Below are positions 1-12,400 of a stretch of DNA of 64,000 nucleotides, in pieces. The translations under genes and the position numbers were made by a program. This DNA comes from Calliopsis andreniformis (taxonomy: Eukaryota > Arthropoda > Insecta > Hymenoptera > Andrenidae), in contig NW_027480507.1 of the NCBI RefSeq assembly GCF_051401765.1, forward strand, positions 496,001 through 560,000. Direction: 5' to 3'. Position 1 is the first letter of the stretch. The number at the start of each line of letters is the position of its first letter. Under the pieces are notes generated by a model, which was not told where the DNA came from, did no database searches, and saw only the letters and a program-made list of their open reading frames with translations.

Positions 1-1300
1 TCAATAGAGTATCCTCAATTCACAGTTTTCAATACTCAATACTCACTCTGCAATCTTCCAAACTCTATCCACGAACATCAATTCTCATCACTCAACCCTC
101 AACACTCAGTCCCCAATCCTCAATATTCAGTCCTCAATCCTCAATCCTCAATCCACAATCCTCAATCTTCAATCCTCAAAACTCAACCTTCAATCCTCAA
201 TCCTCAATCCTCAATCCTCAATCCTCAATCTTCAATCCTCAACAATCAATCTTCAATCCTCAACCCTCAATCCTCAATCCTCAGTTCTCAATCCTCAGTC
301 ATCAATCCTCAATTTTCAATACTCAATCCTCAATCCTCAATCATCAATCCTCAATCCTCAATCCTCATTCTTCAATCCTCAATACCCAATCCTCAATCTT
401 CAATCCTCAATCCTCAATCCTCAATTCTCAATCCTCAATCCTCAATCCTCAGACCTCAAACATCAATACTCAACCCTCAGTCCTCGTCCTCAATCCACAA
501 GCCTCAATCCTCAATCCTCAATCTTCAATCATCAATATTCAATCTTCAATCCTCAATCCTCAATCCTCAATCGTCAATCGTCTATCCTCAATGTTCAATA
601 CGCAATACCCAATCCTCAATCTTCATTCCTCAATCCTCAATTCTCAATCCTCAATCATCAATCCTCAGCCCTCAAACCTCAATCCCGAATCCTCAGTCCT
701 GAATCCTCAATCTTCAGCCCTCAGTCCTCAACAATCAGTTGTCAATCCTCAATCATCAATAGAGTATCATCAATTCACAGTTTTCAATCCTCAATCCACA
801 GTCCTCAATCTTCAATCCTCAATACTCAATCTTCAATCCTCAATCCTCAATCATCAATCCTCAATCCTCAATCCTCAATCGTCAGTCTTCAATCCTCAAT
901 ACTCAATCTTCAATCCTCAATCCCCAGTCGTCAATGATCAATCCTCAATGCTCAATCCTCAATCCTCAACCCTCAATATTCAATCCTCAATACTCAACAT
1001 TCAATCCTCAATCCTCAATCCTCAATCCTAAATCCTCAGTCTTCAAACCTCAATCCTGAATCCTCAATCCTGAATCCTCAATCTTCAGCCCTCAGTCCTC
1101 AACAATGGGTTGTCAATCCTCAATCCTCAATAGAATATCCTCAATTCACAGTTTTCAATACTCAATACTCAATCTGCAACATTCCAAGCTCTTTCCACAA
1201 ACATCAATTCTCATCACTCAACCCTCAAGACTCAGTCCTCAACGTTCAATCCTCAATACTCAATTCTCAATCTTCAATCCTCAATACTGAATCTTCAATC
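1..1300 (+). repeat. Mosaic segment: landmark module, TACGCAATACC module, TGGGTTG module
   Basis: Opens inside the landmark module (TTCACAGTTTTC at 19, then a CTCTATCCACGAAC word series). It continues through the CAGACCTC...TCGTCC module near 450-500. A module beginning at ATGTTCAATACGCAATACC (about 589) carries the CCCGAATCC and CCCCAGTCG words. From 1105 a module with TGGGTTGTC, CATTCCAAGCTCTTTCC and CAAGACTCAG words follows. The same last module recurs near 20857, 23806, 28453, 33380, 42711, 44383 and 48120, and as a variant at 53956. No gene. Confidence 0.85.
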
Positions 1301-3060
1301 CTCAATCCTCAATCCTCAATCCTCAATCCTCAATCCTCAATCTTCAATCCTCAGTCCCCAATCCTCAATCTTCAATCCTCAACCCTCAATACTCAATCCT
1401 CAATCCTCAATCCTCAATCCTCAATCATCAATCCTCAATCCTCAATACTCAATCCTCAATCCTCAATACTCATTCTTCTATCCTCAATCCTCAATCCTCA
1501 ATCCTCAATCCTCAATCTTCAATCCTCAATACTCAATCTTCAATCCTCAACACTCAATCCTCAACCCTCACTACTCATTCTTCAATCCTCATTCCTCAAT
1601 CCTCAATATTCAATCCTCAATACTCAATCTTCAATCCTCAATCCTCAATCCTCAATCCTCAATCCTCATTCTTCAATCCTCAATTCCCAATCCTCAATCT
1701 TCAATCCTCAATCCTCAATCCTCAATTCTCAATCGTCAATCCTCAATCCTCAGACCTCAGACATCAGTACTCAACTCTCAGTCCTCGTCCTCAACCCGCA
1801 ACCCTCAATCCTCAATCCTCAATCTTCAATCATCAATATTCGATCTTCAATCCTCAATCCTCAATCTGCAATCGTCAATCTTCAATCCTCAATGTTCAAT
1901 AAGCAATACCCAATCCTAAATCTTGAATCCTCAATCCTCAATTCTCAATACTCAATCCTCAATCCTCAGACCTCAAACATCAATACTCAACCCTCAGCCC
2001 TCGTCCTCAATCCACAACCCTGAATCCTCAATCCTCAATCTTCAATCATCAATATTCAATCTTCAATCCTCAATCCTCAATCCGTAATCGTCAATCGTCA
2101 ATCCTCAATGTTCAATACGCAATACCCAATCCTTTATCTTCAATCCTCAATCCTCAATACCAAATCCTCAATCTTCAATCCTCAATCCTCAATCTTCAAT
2201 CCTCAATACTCAATCTTCAATCCTCAATCCTCAATCCTCAATCCTCAATCCTCAATACTCAACCGTCAATCTTCAATCCTCAATTCTCAATCTTCAATCC
2301 TCAATCCTCAATCCTCAATCCTCAATCCTCATTCTTCAATCCTCAATCCTCAATCCTCAACCTTCAATCCTCAATACTCAATCTTCAATCCTCAATCCTC
2401 AATCCTCAATCCTCAATCATCATTCTTCAATCCTCAATACCCAATCCTCAATCCTCAATCCTCAATCCTCAATATTCAATCCACAATACTCAATCTTCAA
2501 TCCTCAATCCTCAATCCTCAATCCTCAGTCCTCAATCCTCAGTCATCAATCCTCAATCTTCAATCCTCAATCCTCAATCCTCAATCCTCAATCCTCATTC
2601 TTCAGTTCTCAATACCCAATCCTCAATCTTCAATCCTCAATCCTCAATCACTCAATTCTCAATCCTCAATCCTCAATCCTCAGACCACAAACATCAATAC
2701 TCAACCCTCAGTCCTCGTCCTCAATCCACAACCCTCAATCCTCAATCCTCAATCTTCAATCATCAATATTCAATCCTCAATCCTCAATCCTCAATCCTCA
2801 ATCTTCAATCCTCAATCCTCAATCCTCAAGCCCCAATCCTCAATCTTCAATCCTCAATCCTCAATCCTCAATCCTCAATACTCAATCGTCAATCCTCTAT
2901 CCTCAATGTTCAATACGCAATACCCAATCCTCAATCTTCATTCCTCAATCCTCAATTCTCAATCCTCAATCCTCAATCCTCAATCCTCAATCCTCAATCC
3001 TCAGTCCTCAAACCTCAATACTTAATCCTCAACCCTGAATCCTCAATCTTCAGCCCTCAG
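1301..3060 (+). repeat. Mosaic segment copied near 13.0-14.05 kb and 40.8-41.7 kb
   Basis: About 1470-2060 matches 13045-13635 at an offset near 11575. The two share rare words such as GTTCAATAAGCAATACC (1893 and 13468) and AACCCGCAACC. About 2170-2600 matches 13620-14050 and again 40830-41240, sharing the ACCGTCAA word and the TTCAGTTCTC word. An 8-bp phase break (TCAATCACTCAATTC) at 2641 is shared with 12640 and 41279, marking descent from one ancestor. The segment ends with the TACGCAATACC module near 2908. No gene seen. Confidence 0.8.
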
Positions 3061-3512
3061 TCCTCAACAATCAGTTGTCAATTCTAAATCCTCAATAGAG
3101 TATCCTCAATTCACAGTTTTCAATACTCAATACTCAATCTGCAATCTTCCAAACTCTATCCACGAACATCAATTCTCATCACTCAACCCTCAACACTCAG
3201 TCCCCAATCCTCAATATTCAGTCCTCAATCCTCAATCCTCAATCCACAATCCTCAATCTTCAATCCTCAAAACTCAACCTTCAATCCTCAATCCTCAATC
3301 CTGAATCCTCAATCCTCAATCTTCAATCCTCAACAATCAATCTTCAATCCTCAACCCTCAATCCTCAATCCTCAGTTCTCAATCCTCAGTCATCAAGCCT
3401 CAATTTTCAATACTCAATCCTCAATCCTCAATCATCAATCCTCAATCCTCAATCATCAATCCTCAATCTTCAATACTCAATCCTCAATCCTCAATCCTCA
3501 ATCCTCAATACT
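3061..3512 (+). repeat. Landmark module copy (ACTCTATCCACGAAC type)
   Basis: The order is CAGTTGTCAATTCTAAATCC, then AATAGAGTATCC, TTCACAGTTTTC, the CTGCAATCTTCC series and CACTCAGTCCCC, then the AAAACTCAAC and CAACAATCAATC words. It closely resembles positions 1-420 of the window, including the rare AGAGTATCC spelling that most copies replace with AGAATATCC. No coding content. Confidence 0.8.
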
Positions 3513-5283
3513 CAAACCTCAATCCTCAATCCTCAATCCTCAATCCTCAATGTTCAATCCGCAATACCCAATCCTCAGTCTTCAATCCTCAATCCTCAGT
3601 CCTCAATCCTCAATCCTCAATCCTCAATCCTCAATCCTCAGTCCTCAAACCTCAATCCTGAATCCTCAATACTGAATCCTCAACCTTCAGACCTCAGTCC
3701 TCAACAATCAGTTGCCAAACCTCAATCCTCAATTGAATATCATCAATTCACAGTTTTCAATACTCAATACTCAATCTGCAATCTTCAAATCTCTATCCAC
3801 AGACATCAATTCACATCAGTCAGCCCTCAACACTCAGTCCCCAATCCTCAATCTTCAGTCCTCAATCCTCAATCCTCAATCCACAATCCTCAATCCTCAA
3901 TTCTCAATCCTCAATCCTCAGTTCTCAGTCCTCAAACCTCAATCCTCAACCCTCAGCCCTCATCCTCGATCCTCAATCCTCAATCTTCAATCCTCATTAT
4001 TCATCGCACTGCCCTCAACCATCATTACTCAATACTCAATCATCAATCCTCAGTTCTCAATACTTAATAGAATATCCTGAATTCTCAGGTTTCAATATTC
4101 AATCCACAATACTCAGTCATCAAATCTCAATACTCAAACATCAATTCTCAACACTCAATGCTCAACCCTCAGTCCCCAATCTGCAATAATCAATCCTCAA
4201 TCCCCAATCCTCAATATTCAAAACACAATTCTCAGCAATCAATCCTCAATACTCAACCATCAAACCTCAATTCTCAATACTCAACAGAATATCCTGAATT
4301 CTCAGAATTCAATACTCAATCCGCAATATTCAATAATCAAACCTCAATCCCCAGACATAAATGGTGAACACTCAATCCTCAACCATCAGTCCTCAATCTT
4401 CAATCCTCAATACTCAATCCTCAATCCTCATTCTTCAATCCTCAATACCCAATCATCAACCTTCAATCCTCAATCCTCAATCCTCTATCCTCTGACCTAA
4501 AACATCAATACTCAACCCTCAGTCCTCGTCCTCAATCCACAACCCTCAATCCTCAATCCTCAATATTCAATCCTCATTGTCCAATCCGCAATACCCAATC
4601 CTCAATCTTCAATCCGCAATCCTCAATCCTCAATCCTCAATCCTCAATCCTCAATCCTCAATCCTCAATGCTCAATCCTCAGTCCTCAAACCTCAATCCT
4701 GAATCCTCAATCCTGAATCCTCAATCTTCAGCCCTCAGTCCTCAACAATCAGTTGTCAATCCTCAATCCTCAATAGAATATCATCAATTCACAGTTTTCA
4801 ATCCTCAATCCACAATCCTCAATCTTCAATCCTCAATACTCATTCTTCAATCCTCAATTCTCAATCATCAATCCTCAATCCTCAATCCTCAATCGTCAGT
4901 CTTCAATCCTCAATACTCAATATTCAATCCTCAATCCCCAGTCGCCAATGTTCAATCCTCAATCCTCAATCCTCAATCCTCAATCCTCAACCGTCAATCC
5001 TCAATAGTCAACCTTCAATCCTCAATCCTCAATCCTCAATCCTCAATCCTCAATCCTCAATCATCAATCCTCAATCTTCAATACTCAATCCTCAATCCTC
5101 AATCCTCAATCCTCAATCCTCAATACTCAACCATCAGTCCTCAATTCTCAATACTCAACAGAATATCCTGAATTCTCAGTATTCAATACTCAAACATCAA
5201 TCCTCAACCCTCAGCCCTCATCCACAATCCTCAATCCTCAATCCTCAATCCTCAATCCTCAATATTCAATCCTCAATACTCAA
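3513..5283 (+). repeat. Duplicated 1.77-kb segment, copy 1 (partner 14547-16309)
   Basis: Matches the partner almost base for base at offset 11034, dropping to 11033 and then 11026. The two steps are a 1-bp loss in the partner near 15230 (TCAACCCC against TCAATCCCC) and loss of one whole heptamer in the poly-TCAATCC run near 4650. It contains the GTTGCCAAACC module (3712), the CATCGCACTGCCC words (about 4003-4015), the AATCTGCAATAATC module (4158) and ATAAATGGTGAACAC (about 4357). No gene. Confidence 0.88.
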
Positions 5284-6670
5284 CCTTCAATCCTCAATCC
5301 TCAATCCTCAATCCTCAATCCTCAATTCTCAATCATCAATCCTCAATCTTCGATTCTCAATCCTCAATCCTCAATCCTCAATCCTCAGTCCTCGTCCTCA
5401 ATCCACAACCCTCAATCCTCAATCCTCAATCTTCAATCATCAATATTCAATCTTCAATCCCCAATGCTCATTCCTCAATCCTCAATCCTCAATCCTCAAT
5501 GTTCAATCCGCAATACCCAATCCTCAATCTTCAATACTCAATCCTCAATCCTCAATCCTCAATACTCAACCATCAATTCTCAATTCTCAATACTCAATAG
5601 AATATCCTGAATTCTCAGGATTCAATACACAAACATCAATCCTCAAACCTCAGCCCTCATCCTCAATCCTCAATCCTCAATCATCAATCCTCAATCCTCA
5701 ATCCTCAATCCTCAATCCTCAATCCTCAATCCTCAGTACTCAAACCTCAATACTTAATCCTCAACCCTGAATACTCAATCTTCAGCCCACAGTCCTCAAC
5801 AATCAGTTGTCAATTCTAAATCCTCAATAGAATATCCTCAATTCACAGTTTTCAATACTCAATACTCAATCTGCAATCTTCAAATCTCTATCCACAGACA
5901 TCAATTCTCATCATTCAGCCCTCAACACTCAGTCCCCAATCCTCAATCTTCAATCATCAATCCTCAATCCTCAATCCTCAATCCTCAATCCTCAATCCTC
6001 AGTACTCAAACCTCAATACTTAATCCTCAACCCTGAATCCTCAATCTTCAGCCCACAGTCCTCAACAATCAGTTGTCAATTCTAAATCCTCAATAGAATA
6101 TCCTCAATTCACAGTTTTCAATACTCAATACTCAATCTGCAGTCTTCCAACCTCTATCCACGAACATCAATTCTCATCACTCAACCCTCAACACTCAGTC
6201 CCCAATCCTCAATATTCAGTCCTCAATCCTCAATCCTCAATCCACAATCCTCAATCTTCAATCCTCAAAACTCAATCTTCAATCCTCAATCCTCAATCCT
6301 CAATCCTCAATCCTCAATCTTCAATCCTCAATAATCAATCTTCAATCCTCAACACTCAATCCTCAATCCTCAGTCCTCAATCCTCAGTCATCAATCCTCA
6401 ATTTTCAATACTCAATCCTCAATCCTCAATCATCAGTCCTCAATCCTCAATCCTCATTCTTCAATCCTCAATACCCAATCCTCAATCTTCAATCCTCAAT
6501 CCTCAATCCTCAATTCTCAATCCTCAATCCTCAATCCTCAGACCTCAAACATCAATACTCAACCCTCAGTCCTCGTCCTCAATCCACAACCCTCAATCCT
6601 CAATCCTCAATCTTCAATCATCAATATTCAATCTTCAATCCTCAATACTCAATCCTCAATCGTCTATCCT
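5284..6670 (+). repeat. Heptamer array with two successive landmark modules
   Basis: Holds a run with TCGATTC and AATGCTCATTCC words, a perfect small inverted repeat at 5604-5621, then two landmark modules with TTCACAG near 5846 and 6107. The first is cut short after the CAGACATCAATTCTCATC words. The array then re-enters the same CAGTACTCAAACC run, giving a truncated tandem copy of about 260 bp. It ends with the CAGACCTC...TCGTCC module near 6540-6590. No gene. Confidence 0.78.
5604..5621. other. Perfect 7-bp inverted repeat around a 4-nt loop
   Basis: ATCCTGA, then ATTC, then TCAGGAT: the two arms are exact reverse complements, and the left arm plus loop hold an EcoRI-type GAATTC. It is formed by the heptamers AATATCC-TGAATTC-TCAGGAT. 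The same 18-bp form is seen at 7414-7431, 8881-8898 and 17008-17025, and near 21819, 26460, 31656, 35272, 36571, 38724, 47156, 50546, 56895, 59370 and 62172. Related copies have lost pairing (CATGAATTC, TCAGGTT, TCAGAAT or TCATGGT). No T-run follows, so it is not a typical intrinsic terminator. Confidence 0.75.
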
Positions 6671-8550
6671 CTATCCTCAATGTTCAATACGCAATACCCA
6701 ATCCTCAATCTTCATTCCTCAATCCTCAATTCTCAATCCTCAATCCTCAATCCTCAGCCCTCAAACCTCAATCCCGAATCCTCAGTCCTGAATCCTCAAT
6801 CTTCAGCCATCAGTCCTCAACAATCAGTTGTCAATCCTCAATCATCAACAGAATATCATCAATTCACAGTTTTCAATCCTCAATCTACAATCCTCAATCT
6901 TCAATCCTCAATACTCAATCTTCAATCCTCAATCCTCAATCATCAATCCTCAATCCTCAATCCTCAATCGTCAGTCTTCAATCCTCAATACTCAACCTTC
7001 AATCCTCAATCCCCAGTCGTCAGTGTTCAATCCTCAATGCTCAATCCTCAATCCTCAATCCTCAATATTCAATCCTCAATACTCAACCTTCAATCCTCAA
7101 TCCTCAATCCTCAATCCTCAATCCTCAATTCTCAATCATCAATCCTCAATCTTCAATACTCAATCCTCAATCCTCAATCCTCAATCCTCAGTCCTCGTCC
7201 TCAATCCACAACACTCAATCCTCAATACTCAACCTTCAATCATCAATATTCAATCTTCAATCCTCAATGCTCATTCCTCAATCCTCAATCCTCAATCCTC
7301 AATGTTCAATCCGCAATACCCAATCCTCAATCTTCAATACTCAATCCTCAATCCTCAATCCTCAATCCTCAATACTCAACCATCAATTCTCAATTCTCAA
7401 AACTCAATAGCATATCCTGAATTCTCAGGATTCAACACACAATCATCAATCCTCAAACCTCAGTCCTCATCCTCAATCCTCAATCCTCAATCCTCAATCC
7501 TCAATTCTCAATCATCAATCCTCAAACTTCAGTACTCAATCCTCAATCCTCAATCCTCAATCCTCAGTCCTCGTCCTCAATCCACAACCCTCAATCCTCG
7601 ATCCTCACTCTTCAATCATCAATATTCAATCTTCAATCCTCAATGCTCATTCCTCAATCCTCAATCCTCAATCCTCAATGTTCAATCCGCAATACCCAAT
7701 CCTCAATCTTCAATCCCCAGTCGTCAATGTACAATCCTCAATGCTCAATCCTCAATCCTCAATCCTCAATATTCAATCCTTAATACTCAACCTTCAATCC
7801 TCAATCCTCAATCCTCAATCCTCAATCCTCAATCCTCAATCATCGATTCTCAATCTTCAATACTCAATCCTCAATCCTCAATCCTCAATCCTCAATTCTC
7901 AATCCTCAATCCTCAATATTGAATCTTCAATCCTAAATCCTCAATCCTCAGTCCCCAATCCTCAATCTTCAATCCTCAATCCTCAATACTCAATCCTCAA
8001 TCCTCAATCCTCAATCTTCAACCCTCAATACTCAATCTTCAATCCTCAATCCTCAATCCTCAATCCTCAGTCCTCAAACCTCAATCCTCAATCATCAATC
8101 CTCTATCTTCAATCCTCAATACTCAATCTTCAATCCTCAATCCTCAATCCTCAATCCTCAATCCTCAATCATTAATCCTCAATCCTCAATACTCAATCCT
8201 CAATCCTCAATACTCATTCTTCAATCCTCAATCCTCAATCCTCAATACTCAATCCTCAATCTTCAATCCTCAATACCCAATCCTCAATCTTCAATCCTCA
8301 ATCCTCAATTCTCAATCCTCAATCCTCAATCCTCAGACCTCAAACATCAGTACTCAACCCTCAGTCCTCGTCCTCAATCCACAACCCTCAATCCTCAAAT
8401 CTCAATATTCAATCATCAATATTCAATCTTCAATCCTCAATCCTCAATCCTCAATCCTCAATCCTCAATCCCCAATGTTCAATCCGCAGTACCCAATCCT
8501 CAATCTTCAATCCTCATTCCTCAATACTCGATCCTCAATACTCAATCCTC
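6671..8550 (+). repeat. TACGCAATACC module followed by a 376-bp tandem copy
   Basis: A module starting near 6678 leads into a run whose CAATTCTCAATCATC word (7126) and GTTCAATCCGC word (7304) recur exactly 376 bp later (7502 and 7680). The same 376-bp spacing is found at 36283/36659, so this dimer was copied as a block. The later part (7914-8170) carries CAATATTGAATC and CCTAAATCC words shared with about 54135-54160. The last 400 bp resemble 55000-55330. No gene. Confidence 0.78.
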
Positions 8551-9065
8551 AATCCTCAGTCCTCAAACCTCAATCCTGAATCCTCAATCCTGAATCCTCA
8601 ATCTTCAGCCCTCAGTCCTCGACAATCAGTTGTCGATCCTCAATCCTCAATTGAATATCATCAATTCACAGTTTTCAATACTCAGTACTCAATCTGCAAT
8701 CTTCAAATCTCTATCCACAAACATCAATTCTCATCACTCAGCTATCAACACTCTGTCCCCAATCCTCAATCTTCAGTCCTCAATCCTCAATCCTCAATCC
8801 TCATTATTCATCGCACTGCCCTCAACCATCATTACTCAATACTCAATCATCAAACCTCAATTCTCAATACTCAATGGAATATCCTGAATTCTCAGGATTC
8901 AATACTCAATGCGCAATATTCAATAATCAAACCTCAATTCTCAAACATAAATGGTGAACACTCAATCCTCAACCATCAGTCCTCAATCTTCAATCCTCAA
9001 TCCTCAATCCTCAATCCTCAATCCTCAACCCTCAATCCTCAGTCCTCAATCCTCAATCATCAATC
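8551..9065 (+). repeat. Shortened copy of the CATCGCACTGCCC / AAATGGTGAACAC module
   Basis: Compared with 3712-4370, this copy lacks the middle part: it passes from the CTCTGTCCCC words directly to CATTATTCATCGCACTGCCC, and from an inverted repeat (8881-8898) directly to CATAAATGGTGAACAC. A related but longer variant lies at 16429-17084. The deletions keep the heptamer phase, as expected for loss by unequal pairing. No gene. Confidence 0.78.
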
Positions 9066-10475
9066 CTCAATACTCAATCTTCAATCCTCAATCCTCAATT
9101 CTCAATCCTCAATCCTCATTCTTCAACCCTGAATCCTCAATCCCCAATCCTCCATCCTTAATCCTCATTCCTCAATCCTCAATACCCAATCCTCAATCTT
9201 CAGACCTCAATCCTCAATCCTCAATTCTCAATCCTCAATCCTCCATCCTCAGTCCTCAAGCATCAATACTCAACCCTCAGTTCTCGTTCTCAATCCACAT
9301 CCCTCAATCCTCAATACTCAATCTTCAATCATCAATATTCAATCTTCTATCCTCAATCCTCAATCCTCAATCCCCAATCCTCAATCCTCAATGCTCAATC
9401 CGCAATACCCAATCCTCAATCTTCAATCCTCTAGCCTCAATCCTCAATCCTCAATCCTCAATCCTCAATCCTCAGTCCTCAAACCTCAATTCTCATTCAT
9501 CAATCCCCTATCTTCAATCCTCAATACTCAATCTTCAATCCTCAATCCTCAATCCTCAATCCTCAATCCTCAATCATTAATCCTCAATCCTCAATACTCA
9601 ATCCTCAATCCTCAATACTCATTCTTCAATCCTCAATCCTCAATCCTCAATCCTCAATCCTCAATCCTCAATCTTCAATCCTCAATACTCAATCTTCAAT
9701 CCTCAACACTCAATCCTCAACCCTCACTACTCATTCTTCAATCCTCATTCCTCAATCCTCAATATTCAATCCTCAATACTCGATCTTCAATCCTCGATCC
9801 TCAATCCTCAATCCTCAATCCTCATTCTTCAATCCTCAATACCCAATCCTCAATCTTCAATCCTCAATCCTCAATCCTCAATTCTCAATCCTCAATCCTC
9901 AATCCTCAGACATCAAACATCAATACTCAACCCTCAGTCCTCGTCCTCAATCCACAACCCTCAATCCTCAAATCTCAATATTCAATCATCAATATTCAAT
10001 CTTCAATCCTCAATCCTCAATCCTCAATCCTCAATCCTCAATCCTCAATGTTCAATCCGAAGTACCCAATCCTCAATCTTCAATCCTCATTCCTCAATAC
10101 TCGATCCTCAATCCTCAATCCTCAACCTTCAATCCTCAATACTCAATCTTCAATCCTCAATCCTCAATAGAATATCCTCAATTCACAGTTTTCAATACTC
10201 AATACTCAATCTGCAACCTTCCAACCTCTATCCACAAACATCAATTCTCATCACTCAACCCTCAACACTCAGTCCTCAACGTTCAATCCTCAATCCTCAA
10301 CCCTCAATCTTCAATCCTCAATACTGAATATTCAATCATCAATCCTCAATCCGCAATCCTCAATCCTCAACCTTCAATCCTCAGTCCCCTATTCTCAATC
10401 TTCACCCCTCAATCCTCAATACTCAATCCTCAATCCTCAATCCTCAATCTTCAATCCTCAATACTCAATCTTCAA
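9066..10475 (+). repeat. Duplicated 1.4-kb segment, copy 1 (partner 55347-56756)
   Basis: Matches the partner at a constant offset of 46281, from the AATACTCAATCTTC word at the left edge to the TCAGTCCCCT word (10381 and 56662). Shared rare words include TTCAACCCTGAATCC, CCTCTAGCCTC, CATTAATCC, TTCAATCCGAAGTACCC and the TCGATC words. Only scattered single-base differences were seen over the stretch. No gene. Confidence 0.86.
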
Positions 10476-12400
10476 TCCTCAGTCCTCAATCCTCAATCCT
10501 CAATCCTCATTCTTCAATCCTGAATCCTCAATCCCCAGTCCTCCATCCTTAATCCTCATTCCTCAATCCTCAATACCAAATCCTCAATCTTCAATCCTCA
10601 ATCCTCAATCCTCAATTCTCAATCCTCAATCCTCAATCCTCAGACCTCAAGCATCAATATTCAACCCTCAGTCCTCGTTCTCAATCCACAGCCCTCAATC
10701 CTCAATCCTCAATCTTCAATCTTCAATATTCAACCTTCAATCCTCAATCCTCAATCCTCAATCCTCAATCCTCAATCCTCAATCCTCAATGTTCAATCCG
10801 CAGTACCCAATCCTCAATCTTCAATCCTCATTCCTCAATACTCGATCCTCAATACTCAATCCTCAATCCTCGGTCCTCAAACCTCAATCCTGAGTCCTCA
10901 ATCCTGAATCCTCAACCTTCAGCCCTCAGTCCTCAACAGTCAGTAGTCAGTCCTCAATCCTCAATAGAATATCATCAATTCACAGTTTTCAATACTCAAT
11001 ACTCAATCTGCAGTCTTCAAATCTCTATCCACAAACATCAATCCTCATCACTCAACCCTCAACACTCAGTCCTCAACGTTCAATCCTCAATCCTCAATCC
11101 TCAATCTTCAATCTTCAATATTCAACCTTCTATCCTCAATCCTCAATCCGCAATCCTCAATCCTCAATCCTCAATGTTCAATCCGCAATACCCAATCCTC
11201 AATCTTCAATCCTCGATCCTCAATCCTCAATCCTCAATCCTCAATCCACAATCCTCAGTCATCAAACCTCAATCCTCAATCCTCAATCCTCAATCCTCAA
11301 TCCTCAATCCTCAGACCTCAAACACCAATACTCAACCCTCAGCCCTCGTCCTCAATCCACAACCCTCAATCCTCAATCCTCAATATTCAATCATCAATAT
11401 TCAATCTTCAATCCTCAATCCTCAATCCTCAATCCTCAATCCTCAATCCTCAATCCTCAATGTTCAATCCGCAGTACCCAATCCTCAATCTTCAATCCTC
11501 ATTCCTCAATACTCGATCCTCAATACTCAATCCTCAATCCTCGGTCCTCAAACCTCAATCCTGAGTCCTCAATCCTGAATCCTCAACCTTCAGCCCTCAG
11601 TCCTCAACAGTCAGTAGTCAGTCCTCAATCCTCAATAGAATATCATCAATTCACAGTTTTCAATACTCAATACTCAATCTGCAGTCTTCAAATCTCTATC
11701 CACAAACATCAATCCTCATCACTCAACCCTCAACACTCAATCCCCAATCCTCAATCTTCAGTCCTCAATCCTCAATCCTCAATCCACAATCCTCAATCTT
11801 CAATCCTCAATCTTCAGTACTCAATCCTCAATCCTCAATCCTCAATCCTCAATCCTCAATATTCAACACAAAACCCTCAACCACCAATCCTCAATACTCA
11901 ACCATCAATCCTCAATTGTCAATACTCAATAGAATATCCTGAATTCTCATGGTTCAATACTCAATCCACAATATTCAATAATCAAATCTCAGTCCTCAAA
12001 CATCAATTCTCAACACTCCATCCTCAACACTCAGTCCTCGTCCTCAATCCACAACCGTCAATCCTCAATCCTCAATATTCAATCCTCAATACCCAATCTT
12101 CTATCCTCACTCCTCAATCCTCAATCCTCAATCCTCAATCCTCAGTCATCAATCCTCATTCATCAATACTCAATCCTCAATCCCCAATCCTCAATCCTCA
12201 ATCCTCAATATTCAACACAAAACCCTCAACCACCAATCCTCAATGCTCAACCGTCAATCCTCAATTCTCAATACTCAATAGAATATCCTGAATTCTCATG
12301 GTTCAATTCTCAATCCACAATATTCAATAATCAAATCTCAATCCTCAAACATCAGTTCTCAGCACTCAATCCTCAACACTCAGTCCTCTCTCTTCAATCC
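10476..12400 (+). repeat. Segment with 349-bp tandem copy; related to 39.4-40.65 and 57.1-58.3 kb
   Basis: About 11130-12080 has homologues at 39730-40655 and 57410-58340 (offset 46273 to the latter). This copy carries an extra stretch of about 400 bp (about 10735-11130), itself a repeat of the GTCCTCGG...CAGTAGTCAG module that follows. The TTCAACACAAAACCC word at 11862 recurs at 12211, with a matching downstream series including TTCTCATGGTTCAA, giving a 349-bp tandem duplication not seen in the other two relatives. No gene. Confidence 0.82.

Noticed and set aside
1085..1290. The TGGGTTGTC module as a small conserved gene of about 61 codons, because the same frame recurs at nine places
   Set aside because: The frame is conserved because the DNA module is copied. 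The ATG is part of CAACAATGGG, which varies to CAACAATCAG in most relatives, and the product is again the low-complexity cycle.
4000..4080. The CATCGCACTGCCC patch as a possible insertion or remnant of unique DNA
   Set aside because: It splits cleanly into heptamers (TCATTAT-TCATCGC-ACTGCCC-TCAACCA-TCATTAC) in phase with both sides, so it is a diverged part of the array.
4350..4375. ATAAATGGTGAACAC as a promoter, start codon region or transposon end
   Set aside because: It is also in heptamer phase (TAAATGG-TGAACAC-TCAATCC), has no target-site duplication or inverted partner, and recurs only as part of the 0.8-kb module.
5604..5621. Intrinsic transcription terminator
   Set aside because: The stem is only 7 bp with moderate GC, and the arms are not followed by a T-run on either strand.
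10220..10245. DnaA-box-like word CTATCCACA, repeated in most landmark modules, suggesting an origin
   Set aside because: It differs from TTATCCACA by one base and is produced by the heptamers TCTATCC-ACAAACA in normal phase. Spacing simply follows the landmark module; no AT-rich unwinding region or dnaA neighbour is present.
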